Numbered from the stretch's first letter, positions 45,268 to 54,670 are shown. The stretch: DNA of 64,000 bases from Cecembia rubra (GCF_003014575.1 NZ_PYGF01000006.1:1-64000), one strand, 5' to 3'. The notes: generated by a model not told the origin, from the sequence alone. Made by a program: numbers and translations.

Positions 45268-46568
45268 TGCCAAAGGAAGATTAAGGACAGTAGAGAAATG
45301 ATGATTAAGATGGGGTTTATCTCTTTTGCTTTGCCGGAAAGGATTTTCAGGATGGTCCAACTTACAAATCCAAATGATATCCCTGTGGACAAACTGTATG
45401 TGAACGGGATCAAAACCATGGTAAGAAACGCAGGAATGGCTTCTTCATACTTTTTCCAATCGATCATGGCTGCTGGTATGATCATAAATGAACCTACCAA
45501 TACCAAGGCAATGGAACTTGCAATAGATGGAATAATAGACAGCAAAGGTGAAAGAAACATGAAAGGCAAAAACAAAAGCCCCGCAGTGATGGCTGTTTTT
45601 CCTGTCCTGCCTCCCGCCTCAATTCCAACCGCGGACTCAATAAAAGCAGTGCCCGAACTGCTTCCAACCAATCCTGCAAATAATGTAGCAAACGCATCTG
45701 TCAATAAGGATTGACGCATATTTCTTGGAGTTCCATCTGGATCTTTGAGACCGGATGCTTCCGAAAGCCCGACAAAGGTAGAAATACCATCAAAAAGGAT
45801 GGTGAAAGTGAATACAAATATGACTGATAAATAGGAAAACTTCAGGGATCCAAGGATGTCTGCTTTGCCTACCAAGCTGAAATCGGGCAAGGAAAAAGCG
45901 CCGTTGTAATTGACCAAAGTACCCAATCCAAAATTTATCGCTGAAGCATCACCCCACCACCTGCCAATTGGCCAGGCTAATAGGGTGGTAAACAAAATTC
46001 CATAGATGATGGCCCCGCTTACTTTTCTGATAACCAAAGCACCTGTTACAAATAATCCCAAAAGAAATGTCAAACTCACGGGATTCTGTAATGAGGCAAC
46101 GCTTACCAGAGTTTCTGGATTATCTATGATAAAATGGGCGTTTTGAAAGCCAATAAAGCAAATAAAAAGCCCTATTCCAGCAGCTACAGAATGGCGGATA
46201 GCAGAAGGAATAGCGGCGATGATTTTTTCCCTGGTTTTGAATGCCGATAGCAAAAGAAAAATCACTCCTGACCAAAAAACCGCTCCCAAAGCTTCTTCAT
46301 AGCTGAGTCCATAACCTTTTACAGCAGTGTAGGCAAAAAAGGCATTGATCCCCATGCCCGGAGCTACTACGATGGGGTTTTTGGCATACAAACCCATCAT
46401 TATGCTTCCAAAAGCAGAAACCAGAACTGTAGCTGTCAATACTCCTGAAAAGGGCATATCTGCTGCAGCAAGGATAGCAGGATTTACTACTATGATGTAA
46501 AAAGAGGCAAGAAAGGTACTGATCCCTGCAAGTATTTCAGTTTTGAGATTGTTATTTGATTGATCCAT
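45264..46568 (-). CDS. AzgA-type adenine/guanine/hypoxanthine permease (NCS2 family)
   Basis: This 434-residue inner-membrane protein has about 12-14 hydrophobic segments. AzgA/PbuG signatures are VVAPGMGINAFFAYTAVKG, LFDGISTFVGLSEASGL and GSSSGTAFIESAVGIEAGGR. The family takes up purine bases with protons. The next gene overlaps its stop codon (ATGA) and encodes an exported nucleosidase that would release adenine in the periplasm. This fits uptake of adenine by this carrier. Confidence 0.92.
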   Translation of the reverse strand: MDQSNNNLKTEILAGISTFLASFYIIVVNPAILAAADMPFSGVLTATVLVSAFGSIMMGLYAKNPIVVAPGMGINAFFAYTAVKGYGLSYEEALGAVFWSGVIFLLLSAFKTREKIIAAIPSAIRHSVAAGIGLFICFIGFQNAHFIIDNPETLVSVASLQNPVSLTFLLGLFVTGALVIRKVSGAIIYGILFTTLLAWPIGRWWGDASAINFGLGTLVNYNGAFSLPDFSLVGKADILGSLKFSYLSVIFVFTFTILFDGISTFVGLSEASGLKDPDGTPRNMRQSLLTDAFATLFAGLVGSSSGTAFIESAVGIEAGGRTGKTAITAGLLFLPFMFLSPLLSIIPSIASSIALVLVGSFMIIPAAMIDWKKYEEAIPAFLTMVLIPFTYSLSTGISFGFVSWTILKILSGKAKEINPILIIISLLSLIFLWQ

Positions 46569-46645
46569 TTATTTGGAAATAATGGCGATAGTAAGCTGTA
46601 ATGATTTTAGGTTCAGGAGGTTTAATTCTAAAGCTTATTGATTCC

Positions 46646-47599
46646 TTAAAAGTTGATCGGCTTTTCCACCGGTGTAATAGGAACTTTACTTTTCTTGACC
46701 TTCTTGGCTAAAGTCAAGATGGCCACAGTTATGATAATGACTAAAGTGCCTAACCAATCCATAAAGGTAAACTGAAGATTTAACCAAACCACAGCAGTAA
46801 GTGCCGCAGAAAGGGGTTCCACTGAACATAGCAAACTCGCCGTCTGGGCACCTATGTAATTTAGTGAGGCCAGGAAAATGGAAAAGGAGATAACCGTTCC
46901 AAATAAGATAATGTAAGAGAATGCCGTCCAAGTTCCAGGATCCCAGATACCTGAACTTTCCCAAGGGTTTGTAAAGAGTGAAAAGGAAATACCTCCTATC
47001 AACATACCCCATCCTGTGACAGTCGGTGCGGAATAACTTCTGAGTAATTGTACTGGCTGAATGGTGTAAAATGCCAGGGCAATTGCTGCTATTATGCCCC
47101 AAAACAGGGCAGCCTCAGAAATGACCAAAGTGTCCAGACTCCCGTGGGTGACCAAAAGGAAAGTTCCGGTAAGGGCCAGGATTAAAGCAAGATATTCCAT
47201 AAAAATGGGCCAGCGTCTGTTTTTGATGGCGTAAAATGCCACTACAAATACAGGACCAATATATTGGAGGACTGTTGCTGTTGCAGCATTGGAAAGACTT
47301 ATGCTGTAGAAGTAGGTGAACTGTACTGCTACCATTCCCAGTATACCAAAAAGCAGGACTTGTAAGGCATCCTTTGGTTTTCTCCAGATTTTCCAGACAT
47401 CTGAATTTTTCCGTATGATAGCAAAAGCAACAAGTATAATTCCTGCAATAAGCATCCTCCAGGAGACCAGCCATGCAGGATCAACATTTCTTTTTTCAAA
47501 CAAAAATTGGGCACAGGTACCTGAAATTCCCCAGAAAATAGCAGCGGATAGGGCCATTATAAAACCAGAAATAATCTGACGGTCGGTAGCGGATGACAT
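46646..47599 (-). CDS. EamA-family (DMT superfamily) transporter
   Basis: The protein has 317 residues and ten hydrophobic helices in two EamA repeats. The first opens with ALSAAIFWGISGTCAQFLFE and the second with ALFWGIIAAIALAFYTIQP. The C-terminus is basic (KKVKKSKVPITPVEKP). The start at 47599 is preferred to a frame extension of nine residues. DMT transporters export or import amino acids, nucleotide-related metabolites or drugs; no substrate can be named. It is 77 bases upstream of the purine permease on the same strand and could be its operon partner. Confidence 0.85.
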   Translation of the reverse strand: MSSATDRQIISGFIMALSAAIFWGISGTCAQFLFEKRNVDPAWLVSWRMLIAGIILVAFAIIRKNSDVWKIWRKPKDALQVLLFGILGMVAVQFTYFYSISLSNAATATVLQYIGPVFVVAFYAIKNRRWPIFMEYLALILALTGTFLLVTHGSLDTLVISEAALFWGIIAAIALAFYTIQPVQLLRSYSAPTVTGWGMLIGGISFSLFTNPWESSGIWDPGTWTAFSYIILFGTVISFSIFLASLNYIGAQTASLLCSVEPLSAALTAVVWLNLQFTFMDWLGTLVIIITVAILTLAKKVKKSKVPITPVEKPINF

Positions 47600-47742
47600 A
47601 GTGTAGGTTGGCGAAAGATTTAGCAAATAAAACGCATTTTTGGGAAATATTTTGCCCTGCCACCTGTATAAAATTTTATACTCTTCGGATTAATATGGGT
47701 TTTGTTTTTTACTTTTAAGCCAAACCTTGCTTCCTATAACCT

Positions 47743-49437
47743 ATGAAGATTGCCAATAGATTCCAATGGGCATTGATCCTTTTGGTCCTGATTTTGGCCT
47801 GCAGCCCCAAATCATCCGAGACTGTAGTTTCCAAAAGACCCAATATTATATTCATCATGTCTGATGACCATGCCTATCAGGCTATTTCTGCTTATGATAA
47901 CAGGCTTATCCAAACGCCAAACATCGACAGGCTGGCCGAAATGGGAATGCTCTTTACCAATGCAAGCGTGACCAATTCCATCTGTGCCCCTTCACGGGCT
48001 ACAATTCTCACAGGTAAACATTCCCATCTCAATGGAAAAGTTGACAATCACTTTCATTTTGATACTACCAATATCACTTTTCCACAAATTCTACAGCAAG
48101 CAGGCTATCAGACAGCTATGTTCGGTAAACTGCATTTTGGTAATAATCCCAAAGGTTTTGACCAATTTAAAATCTTGCCTGGTCAAGGGGCATATTACAA
48201 TCCGGAATTCATAACCAAATATGAAGGCAATATCACTGTTGACGGTTATGTGACTGATATCATTACAGATATGACTTTGGATTGGCTGGAAAATGAGAGG
48301 AAAGAGGATCAGCCGTTTATGTTGATGTACTTGCATAAGGCGCCACATAGGTCTTGGTTGATGGCTGAAAGGCATTTAGAGGAGTTTACTAATAAGAATT
48401 TCCCAGAGCCAGCAACCTTGTTTGACGATTATTCTGGAAGGACTACTCCGGCCGGAGAAGCAGAGATGAATATATTAAAGCATATGAGTTGGGCCGGAGA
48501 CCATAAGGTATTTCCTGAATTGATGGATAAACTTGGAATTCCTGAAATCGGATTTGATAAAAGAAGGTATGATTTTGAATATAGCCGATTCAATGATGCA
48601 CAAAAGGAGGCTTTTATGAATACCTATGGAAAAGTCAATGAAGAATTTGGCAAAGCTTATCCTTCCATGTCAGAAGAGGATAAAATGCGCTGGAAATACC
48701 AGCGCTACATGCAGGATTATCTGGGTACAATTCAGGCCGTAGATGAAAATATGGGCAGGCTTTTGGATTATCTGGAAGCCAATGACCTGATGGAAAATAC
48801 GATTATTGTGTACACTTCGGACCAAGGATTTTATTTGGGCGAACACGGTTGGTTTGACAAACGATTTATTTATGACGAATCCTTCAAGACACCTCTCCTG
48901 ATTTCATGGCCTGGGAAAGTGAAAGCGGGTTCCCGTTCAGACGAACTGGTTCAAAATCTCGATTTTGCGCAAACTTTTCTTGAGGCTGCAGGAATTGAAG
49001 CACCCTCGGATATGCAGGGGGAAAGCCTGATTCCTATATTGACCGGCCAAGAAAATAAGTGGACGCGTGACGCAGTGTATTACCATTATTATGAATATCC
49101 TGCTGAGCACATGGTCAACAGGCACTATGCCATTGTGACCAAGGACTACAAATTGGTGCATTATTATTATGTTGAGGATCAATGGGAATTATTGGACAGG
49201 AATAAGGATCCCATGGAACTAAAAAATTTCTATGATGATCCTGCCTATGTAGAAATCAAAGCAGATCTTCACCGAAGACTGGAGGCACTCAGAGAAAAAT
49301 ATAAGGATAATACGGATATCTCTCAGCGATATATTGATGATTTTATGAAAGATGCCCTGGATGGGAAGGTTTTTGGGGTAAGTAAAGATAAGGCCAATGA
49401 GATTATCCAGAGGAGGGAAAGGGGGACCGAGCGTTAA
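47743..49437 (+). CDS. Sulfatase (formylglycine-dependent) lipoprotein
   Basis: The protein has 564 residues and a lipobox LILAC (C20). The sulfatase domain has metal ligands IMSDDHAYQ (D41, D42), the maturation motif CAPSRATILTG (C81 becoming formylglycine), GKLHFG and YTSDQGFYLGEHGWFDKR. Sulfatases cleave sulfate esters; the S1 subfamily resembles those acting on sulfated glycans such as fucan, carrageenan or heparan. It is anchored in the periplasm or outer membrane. No susCD pair or second sulfatase is adjacent. The maturase (anSME) must be encoded elsewhere. Confidence 0.92.
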   Translation: MKIANRFQWALILLVLILACSPKSSETVVSKRPNIIFIMSDDHAYQAISAYDNRLIQTPNIDRLAEMGMLFTNASVTNSICAPSRATILTGKHSHLNGKVDNHFHFDTTNITFPQILQQAGYQTAMFGKLHFGNNPKGFDQFKILPGQGAYYNPEFITKYEGNITVDGYVTDIITDMTLDWLENERKEDQPFMLMYLHKAPHRSWLMAERHLEEFTNKNFPEPATLFDDYSGRTTPAGEAEMNILKHMSWAGDHKVFPELMDKLGIPEIGFDKRRYDFEYSRFNDAQKEAFMNTYGKVNEEFGKAYPSMSEEDKMRWKYQRYMQDYLGTIQAVDENMGRLLDYLEANDLMENTIIVYTSDQGFYLGEHGWFDKRFIYDESFKTPLLISWPGKVKAGSRSDELVQNLDFAQTFLEAAGIEAPSDMQGESLIPILTGQENKWTRDAVYYHYYEYPAEHMVNRHYAIVTKDYKLVHYYYVEDQWELLDRNKDPMELKNFYDDPAYVEIKADLHRRLEALREKYKDNTDISQRYIDDFMKDALDGKVFGVSKDKANEIIQRRERGTER

Positions 49438-49492
49438 AAATTAGTCCAGTTGACTAATTTAGCGAGGGTCCAGGATGTAGGGTGGGAATGTG

Positions 49493-49647
49493 AATAAGAG
49501 CCAAGTAAAAAGGCAAAAGTAAAAAGGGGGATTTCGAAAGTCGGATTTCGGAATGAATAATCTTATCCTATTAAGCATTAGTTTCTGAATAACCGATAAG
49601 CCCTGAAGGGCCGTTCTGTATTAGCCAGAGCCAGTTTGCTGCGTAGG
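49493..49647 (+). repeat. Shortened copy (155 bp) of the 444-bp repeat unit
   Basis: It carries the first about 120 bases of the unit and then jumps, at a CTGAAGGGCCG core, straight to the last about 35 bases. The inner 289 bases are missing. That is what recombination between two cores inside one unit would leave. Confidence 0.85.
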
Positions 49648-50535
49648 AATAAGAGCCAAGTAAAAAGGCAAAAGTAAAAAGGGGGATGTCGAAAGTCGGA
49701 TTTCGGAATGAATAATCTTATCCTATTAAGCATTAGTTTCTGAATAACCGATAGGGCCTGAAGGGCCGCTCTGTTACAGCCTAGGGCAAAGCCCTAGGTA
49801 AAATGACACCTCATTAATCCCATGAGGTCTGAAGGACCGATCGGTGATTGAAGGCAAATGCCCAGTCAAATCATTTTAATTTGGTTTTTATCGATTCAAT
49901 TTAATGAATTAAACAGGTCGGCCCTTCAGGCCTCTGGTTCAATCTTGGGTCATCTTTGCCCAGACTTCCGCAAGCTTTAGTCTGAGCTGTCACTGGTCAG
50001 CCTTTCAGGCTTTTGGTGTCCTTGATTATTTCGGATCCCTTAAGGCTTGAAGGGCCGTTCTGTATTAGCCAGAGCCAGTTTGTTGCGTAGGAATAAGAGC
50101 CAAGTAAAAAGGCAAAAATAAAAAGGGGGATGTCGAAAGTCGGATTTCGGAATGAATAATCTTATCCTATTAAGCATTAGTTTCTGAATAACCGATAAGC
50201 CCTGAAGGGCCGCTCTGTTACAGCCTAGGGCAAAGCCCTAGGTAAAATGACACCTCATTAATCCCATGAGGTCTGAAGGACCGATCGGTGATTGAAGGCA
50301 AATGCCCAGTCAAATCATTTTAATTTGGTTTTTATCGATTCAATTTAATGAATTAAACAGGTCGGCCCTTCAGGCCTCTGGTTCAATCTTGGGTCATCTT
50401 TGCCCAGACTTCAGCAAGCTTTAGTCTGAGCTGTCACTGGTCAGCCTTTCAGGCTTTTGGTGTCCTTGATTATTTCGGATCCCTTAAGGCTTGAAGGGCC
50501 GTTCTGTATTAGCCAGGGCCAGTTTGCTGCGTAGG
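49648..50535 (+). repeat. Two tandem 444-bp repeat units, non-coding
   Basis: Unit 1 is 49648-50091 and unit 2 is 50092-50535; by eye they differ at fewer than ten positions. Each starts AATAAGAGCCAAGTAAAAAG. Each holds five versions of a core like CCTGAAGGGCCGnTCTGT: three direct and two inverted (AGGTCGGCCCTTCAGGCC and GTCAGCCTTTCAGGC). There are also local stems such as CCTAGGGCaaaGCCCTAGG. Stop codons are frequent and no protein is evident. Confidence 0.92.
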
Positions 50536-50731
50536 AATAAGAGCCAAGTAAAAAGGCAAAAGTAAAAAGGGGGATTTCGAAAGTCGGATTTCAGAATGAA
50601 TAATCCTATCCTATTAAGCATTAGTTTCTGAATAACCGATAAGGCCTGAAGGGCCGCTCTGTGATAGCCCGGGGCGAGGCCCTGGGAAAATGAAATGTTC
50701 AATAAAATCAGATGTCTGAAGGACCGATCTG
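50536..50731 (+). repeat. Diverged, truncated fourth copy of the repeat
   Basis: The first about 145 bases match the 444-bp unit closely. The rest, through GTCTGAAGGACCGATCTG, is diverged and then lost. The remaining bases up to the AraC stop at 50803 hold nothing recognisable. Confidence 0.8.
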
Positions 50732-50802
50732 AAGAAAAGGGAATTGTCAGATCGTGTCGGTTGTGATTATGTTTTGCGTTATGAAAATTCCAATACCTTG
50801 TC

Positions 50803-51651
50803 TCAGGGTTTTTTAGTATGTTTTTCCTTAAATGTTGTGGGAGCCATATTTTTTTCTTTTTTGAAAACTCTATTAAAATGAGAGACTTGTTGAAAACCTA
50901 CTTTGTAGGCTATTTCTGCTATATCCCAATCTGTGGACAAAATCCATCTGCTGGCCTGTTCAATTCTTAATTTATTGACATAAGTGATCAAAGAGTGGCC
51001 CATTGATCGCTTGAACCAAGCACTAAAATATGTCGGACTCATTGGGATCATTTTTGCAATATGCTCCAATTCGATTTTTTGATTAAAATTTTCGTGTAAA
51101 TAACCTTTAATCCGGTTGATTCTAAAGTTTTCTTTATGAATGTGGTTTAGGTTGTAATCAAGTGAATTGGATAATCTTGTTTTCTCTTGTTTTTCAAGAT
51201 TAGCTATCAAGCCGATCAAAGATAAAAGTTGATCGGTTGGACTCAAATGTTCAAAACCAATAATGGTTTGGATGATTTCTTCGGATGGATTTGGGAAGAG
51301 GTAACCTTTTTCTGCGCATTTCAAAAAATCTACTATATGGGACATTTCTGGGAAATTTCGGAATAATGCTAATGGAAACTGGAAGACAATTCCACATTGT
51401 ATGGTACTTTTTTGTTCCCCTTGGGTAGCCCAGGTATGGGGTAAGTTTTCGCCCAGTAACACCAAATCCCCTTCCTGGAAAGCATCAATCTGATCACCTA
51501 CATATCGGATTCCTCTTCCTTGTTGGATATATGTCAGCTCAATTTCAGGATGGTAATGCCAAAGGTGTGGGAATGCTTCCATCTCTAATTTTAAGAATTG
51601 GAAGGACTTGGATTTATAAATGGGGGTAATTTCTTCAAGATGGGGCCTCAC
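50803..51651 (-). CDS. AraC-family transcriptional regulator with cupin sensor domain
   Basis: The protein has 282 residues. The N-terminal cupin (LWHYHPEIELTYIQQGRG, GDLVLLGENLPHTW) is a small-molecule sensor of the AraC_binding type. The C-terminal double helix-turn-helix has the second-helix signature DIAEIAYKVGFQQVSHFNRVFKKE and KEKNMAPTTFKE. It probably activates the divergent dioxygenase gene: the 126-bp intergenic region contains two direct half-sites 21 bases apart. The start codon is GTG. The ligand is unknown, but this architecture is frequent in sugar and glycoside catabolism. Confidence 0.88.
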   Translation of the reverse strand: MRPHLEEITPIYKSKSFQFLKLEMEAFPHLWHYHPEIELTYIQQGRGIRYVGDQIDAFQEGDLVLLGENLPHTWATQGEQKSTIQCGIVFQFPLALFRNFPEMSHIVDFLKCAEKGYLFPNPSEEIIQTIIGFEHLSPTDQLLSLIGLIANLEKQEKTRLSNSLDYNLNHIHKENFRINRIKGYLHENFNQKIELEHIAKMIPMSPTYFSAWFKRSMGHSLITYVNKLRIEQASRWILSTDWDIAEIAYKVGFQQVSHFNRVFKKEKNMAPTTFKEKHTKKP

Positions 51652-51694
51652 TTGTTTTATTTTATGGTGTATAAAAATTTTTAATTAAAATATA

Positions 51695-51727
51695 GCGTAA
51701 AATATGTAAATAATTGCGTAAAATTTG
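51695..51727 (+). promoter_or_regulatory. Candidate AraC operator: direct repeat of GCGTAAAATWTG
   Basis: GCGTAAAATATG (51695-51706) and GCGTAAAATTTG (51716-51727) match at 11 of 12 positions. Their starts are 21 bases apart, two helical turns, as expected for an AraC-family dimer on tandem half-sites. They lie between the regulator gene and the dioxygenase promoter. Confidence 0.6.
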
Positions 51728-51753
51728 AAAAACTTGCATTCATACCATCTTTT

Positions 51754-51761
51754 TAATTTTG
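51754..51761 (+). promoter_or_regulatory. -7 box of the AraC-linked dioxygenase gene
   Basis: TAATTTTG is an exact match to TAnnTTTG, 16 bases before the ATG. TTG at 51734-51736 is a possible -33 element. The downstream AraC half-site ends just before it, the position of a class II activator. Confidence 0.5.
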
Positions 51762-51777
51762 GTAAAAAATTAAAACT

Positions 51778-52593
51778 ATGAGCCATTCAACCATTCAAGA
51801 TGTTTATCCGCTAACACAGGAGCAAGTTGCTTTTTACGATGAAAACCGATTTATCAAATTAAAAAATGTCTTAAATCCGGATGAGGTCCGGATTTTTGGA
51901 TCTATCATTTCCAAGGAGGTAGAAAAATTGAATCAACAAAGTAAGCCATTAGAGGAAAGAGATACCTATGGAAAGGCATTCCTTCAGCTTTTCAACTTAT
52001 GGAGGCACAATGAGACCATCAAAGAACTTGTGTTGAGCAAAAGGTTGGCGAGCATTGCTGCAGGATTGATGGGATGTGAGAAGGTAAGGATTTATCATGA
52101 CCAAGCACTATTTAAAGAAGCTGGAGGAGGAATAACTCCTTGGCATGCTGATCAATATTACTGGCCTATTGATACAGATAAAACAATTACTGCTTGGATA
52201 CCTTTACAAGAAACGCCTTTGGAAATGGGACCTTTGGAATTTTCTGCCAAAAGCCATCAGTTACTTTTTGGGAGAGACTTGGAAATTGGAGATGAATCAG
52301 AAGCACGGCTAAAGCAAAAATTACGTATTAATAATTTTGAGCATGTCATTGAACCGTTTGAATTGGGAGACGTGAGTTTTCATTCCGGTTGGGTTTTTCA
52401 CCGGGCAGGTGCCAATAAAACGAATCAAACAAGGAAAGTAATGACCGTTATATTTATGGATGCAGAAGCTAAGCTTAAACAACCTGAAAACCAAAACCAA
52501 ATAAATGATTGGAACACATGGTGCCCTGGAGCTAAGGTTGGAGAGGTTATTAATTCTCCTTTAAACCCAGTGGTCAATCATATAAACCCGTGA
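51778..52593 (+). CDS. Phytanoyl-CoA dioxygenase (PhyH) family protein
   Basis: The protein has 271 residues. The double-stranded beta-helix fold shows TPWHADQYYWPID (H-x-D iron ligands), AWIPLQETPLEMGPLEF and the distal histidine with 2-oxoglutarate arginine region in FHSGWVFHRAGANKTNQTRK. It should be an Fe(II)/2-oxoglutarate-dependent hydroxylase in the cytoplasm; the substrate is unknown. Many PhyH relatives act on small natural products or ectoine-like solutes rather than phytanoyl-CoA. It is divergent from, and probably controlled by, the AraC regulator. Confidence 0.88.
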   Translation: MSHSTIQDVYPLTQEQVAFYDENRFIKLKNVLNPDEVRIFGSIISKEVEKLNQQSKPLEERDTYGKAFLQLFNLWRHNETIKELVLSKRLASIAAGLMGCEKVRIYHDQALFKEAGGGITPWHADQYYWPIDTDKTITAWIPLQETPLEMGPLEFSAKSHQLLFGRDLEIGDESEARLKQKLRINNFEHVIEPFELGDVSFHSGWVFHRAGANKTNQTRKVMTVIFMDAEAKLKQPENQNQINDWNTWCPGAKVGEVINSPLNPVVNHINP

Positions 52594-52701
52594 TATAGGG
52601 GGATTTTTCCGTGAAATCCCTGAGAATAGACTTAAACCGCAACCCAAATAAGGAATTTGCTTTCTTATAAAATCTTAAAGTAAACCTAAATCACAGAAAT
52701 A

Positions 52702-53673
52702 TCACCACCTATCTAATCCCAGCAATTTTCTGCCCAAAGGGGATAAAACGGCTGTTTCATATCTGGTTTGTTCCCAGTTTCTGGGATCTCCGGGAAATGC
52801 ATACCCGGTAGGAGCGGTTCTGTTTTTCCAGGAATTGATGCGCCATTGCCGAACTGCTTCATTCTCCTCCTCAGCGGGCACCATAGAGATATACTGTGCG
52901 ATCCTGACTTTGTCGGAACGGTTAGCACGGATGCCATGTGGTAAAAGACTATTAAAAATCAATAAATCTCCTGCTTCAAGTTTGACCTTCACAATCTTAC
53001 TTTCCATGCCGCTGATATCAGGAAGGAATCGGTTTCTATCTGCTGGTTGAGTTAGCTTCCAGGTGTCATACTCCCGGTAAAGTTCGGGGATACACTGAAA
53101 TCCGCCCATGTTTTCATCCGTTTGGTCTGCCAAGGCCAGGACCCCCTGCACATTCTGGGGCTTGGTTTCAGGATCATAATCCCAATGGATGAATGCCTTA
53201 TATTCATGGCCGGGCCGGATTGGAAAATTTAAATTGGCCCGATCAATGGTCACCCAGAGTTTTTCTGTTCCCCAAATGTCAACAAAGGCATCATAGATTT
53301 TTGGCATTTGCCGGTTGTTCCAAAGATGCTGATGGTTATACACCTCCACCATCCCGGTCCCTACCAATTCCTTCATTTCCATTTCGTTATAGGGGTTTTT
53401 ATACCAAGTATCTGGATTGTCTGGATCCTTGTCCTCAAATTCCCATAAAAAGTCTGCAGTTGCTTTGACCTGTGCATTGGGCACGGCATTTTTGATGATG
53501 ACATAACCATTCTGAATCCAAAATTGCCAATCTTCCTCATTGAGCATCCTTAAAGACTTCCCGTTTGACCTGTCATTGAGGCGGTTACTCCTGTTGATGG
53601 AAGTGGTAGGGTTACCTGGTAAGTTAAGGGTATGCCCGGTTTTTCCCTCTTTATGGTCATAGCCTTTCTGCAT
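52702..53673 (-). CDS. Second phytanoyl-CoA dioxygenase family protein
   Basis: The protein has 323 residues. Iron ligands are in IHWDYDPETKP (H-x-D) and the distal FNSLLPHGIRANRSDKVR, with the GGFQCIPELYREYDTW segment between. It is a different subfamily from the neighbour at 51.8 kb: longer, with little visible identity beyond the motifs. The start at 53673 is supported by AAGGA 8 bases upstream. A 2-oxoglutarate-dependent oxygenase activity is inferred; the substrate is unknown. It converges on the first PhyH gene. Confidence 0.86.
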   Translation of the reverse strand: MQKGYDHKEGKTGHTLNLPGNPTTSINRSNRLNDRSNGKSLRMLNEEDWQFWIQNGYVIIKNAVPNAQVKATADFLWEFEDKDPDNPDTWYKNPYNEMEMKELVGTGMVEVYNHQHLWNNRQMPKIYDAFVDIWGTEKLWVTIDRANLNFPIRPGHEYKAFIHWDYDPETKPQNVQGVLALADQTDENMGGFQCIPELYREYDTWKLTQPADRNRFLPDISGMESKIVKVKLEAGDLLIFNSLLPHGIRANRSDKVRIAQYISMVPAEEENEAVRQWRINSWKNRTAPTGYAFPGDPRNWEQTRYETAVLSPLGRKLLGLDRW

Positions 53674-53777
53674 ATTGTTTCCTTGAACTGGTGATAAAGC
53701 AAGATAATCATAATCAAAGGTTTATCAAATCAGGTGGTGTTGAAGGCTTGATAAAGCCCAATCTACCTGGTCTCATT

Positions 53778-54656
53778 TCATTGAAAATCAATAAGCCCTC
53801 TAATGCGAAGCCAATGCTCAAAATCTTTGACCCATTGGTCAGAGCTGGTGCCCTTTCTTGCAAAGCCAAATCCGTGACCTCCATTTTCATACACGTGTAA
53901 TTCTGATGGATGGCCTGCTGCAAACCAATCCTGATAGAGGGATACACTGTGAGGCATAAAGTCCAGCTCATCATCAGAAGCAACAGCCACGAAAATCGGG
54001 GTCTTTTTCTGCGGCATTAACGAACCTAAGACTGCTTTTCTGTAAAGGTAAACCGGTACCAAAAAATCTGGTTTCCATTCTTCAGAAGCACTTAATGCCA
54101 CCGACATGGTGACTGTGCCGCCTGCTGAAAATCCCATGAAACCAATTTTATTGGGATCGATTTCAAGTTCTTTCGCATGTGACCTGACATATTTCATGGC
54201 CTCAATGCCGTCATTTTTTGCCATTTCAACAACGGGGGCATTGATGGAGTCAAGCTTGTCTTTGTCCTGCATCAAGGGTGTTAAGGTTTCAAAAGGGTTA
54301 TCAGTTTGGCTTTTTACCAAGCGGTATTTTAGCACAAAAGCCGAAATCCCTAATTCATTCAACCATTCCGCAATCCTGATGCCCTCATTGTCAAGGGATA
54401 AAATATGAAAAGCACCTCCAGGGGCTATTATGATTGAAGTGCCATTGGTTTTATCTTGTGAAGCTGGGAAATGTAATAATTCAGGTTCCGATACATCATA
54501 AAGGATGCGGTTTTCCGGAGATGGTGTAATCACCTTTTCAGTCCATGTCCAAGTCTCAGAACCTGGGGCTTTCCCATGATACAGTTTGATGATATTTTGA
54601 GCATTTGTCTGAAAACTGGCGAATAATAAAAGAAAGAGAACAGAAATTGGTTTCAT
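53778..54656 (-). CDS. Exported alpha/beta hydrolase (esterase/acetyl xylan esterase-like)
   Basis: The protein has 292 residues and a signal peptide (ISVLFLLLFASFQTNAQ). The alpha/beta fold has the oxyanion segment IIIAPGGAFHILSLDNEG, the nucleophile elbow IGFMGFSAGGTVTM (Ser), VASDDELDFMP (Asp) and ENGGHGFG (His). BD-FAE and acetyl-xylan-esterase-like proteins share this arrangement, so removal of acetyl or feruloyl groups from glycans is plausible. The start at 54656 is the first ATG with the signal peptide; the frame extends only to a TTG. A terminator separates it from the upstream dehydrogenase gene. Confidence 0.88.
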   Translation of the reverse strand: MKPISVLFLLLFASFQTNAQNIIKLYHGKAPGSETWTWTEKVITPSPENRILYDVSEPELLHFPASQDKTNGTSIIIAPGGAFHILSLDNEGIRIAEWLNELGISAFVLKYRLVKSQTDNPFETLTPLMQDKDKLDSINAPVVEMAKNDGIEAMKYVRSHAKELEIDPNKIGFMGFSAGGTVTMSVALSASEEWKPDFLVPVYLYRKAVLGSLMPQKKTPIFVAVASDDELDFMPHSVSLYQDWFAAGHPSELHVYENGGHGFGFARKGTSSDQWVKDFEHWLRIRGLIDFQ

Positions 54657-54670
54657 GTTTTTCAGGTTCA

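Noticed and set aside
49493-50731. CRISPR array
   Set aside because: Units are 444 bp with inverted and direct internal cores, no uniform short repeat-spacer alternation, and no cas genes.
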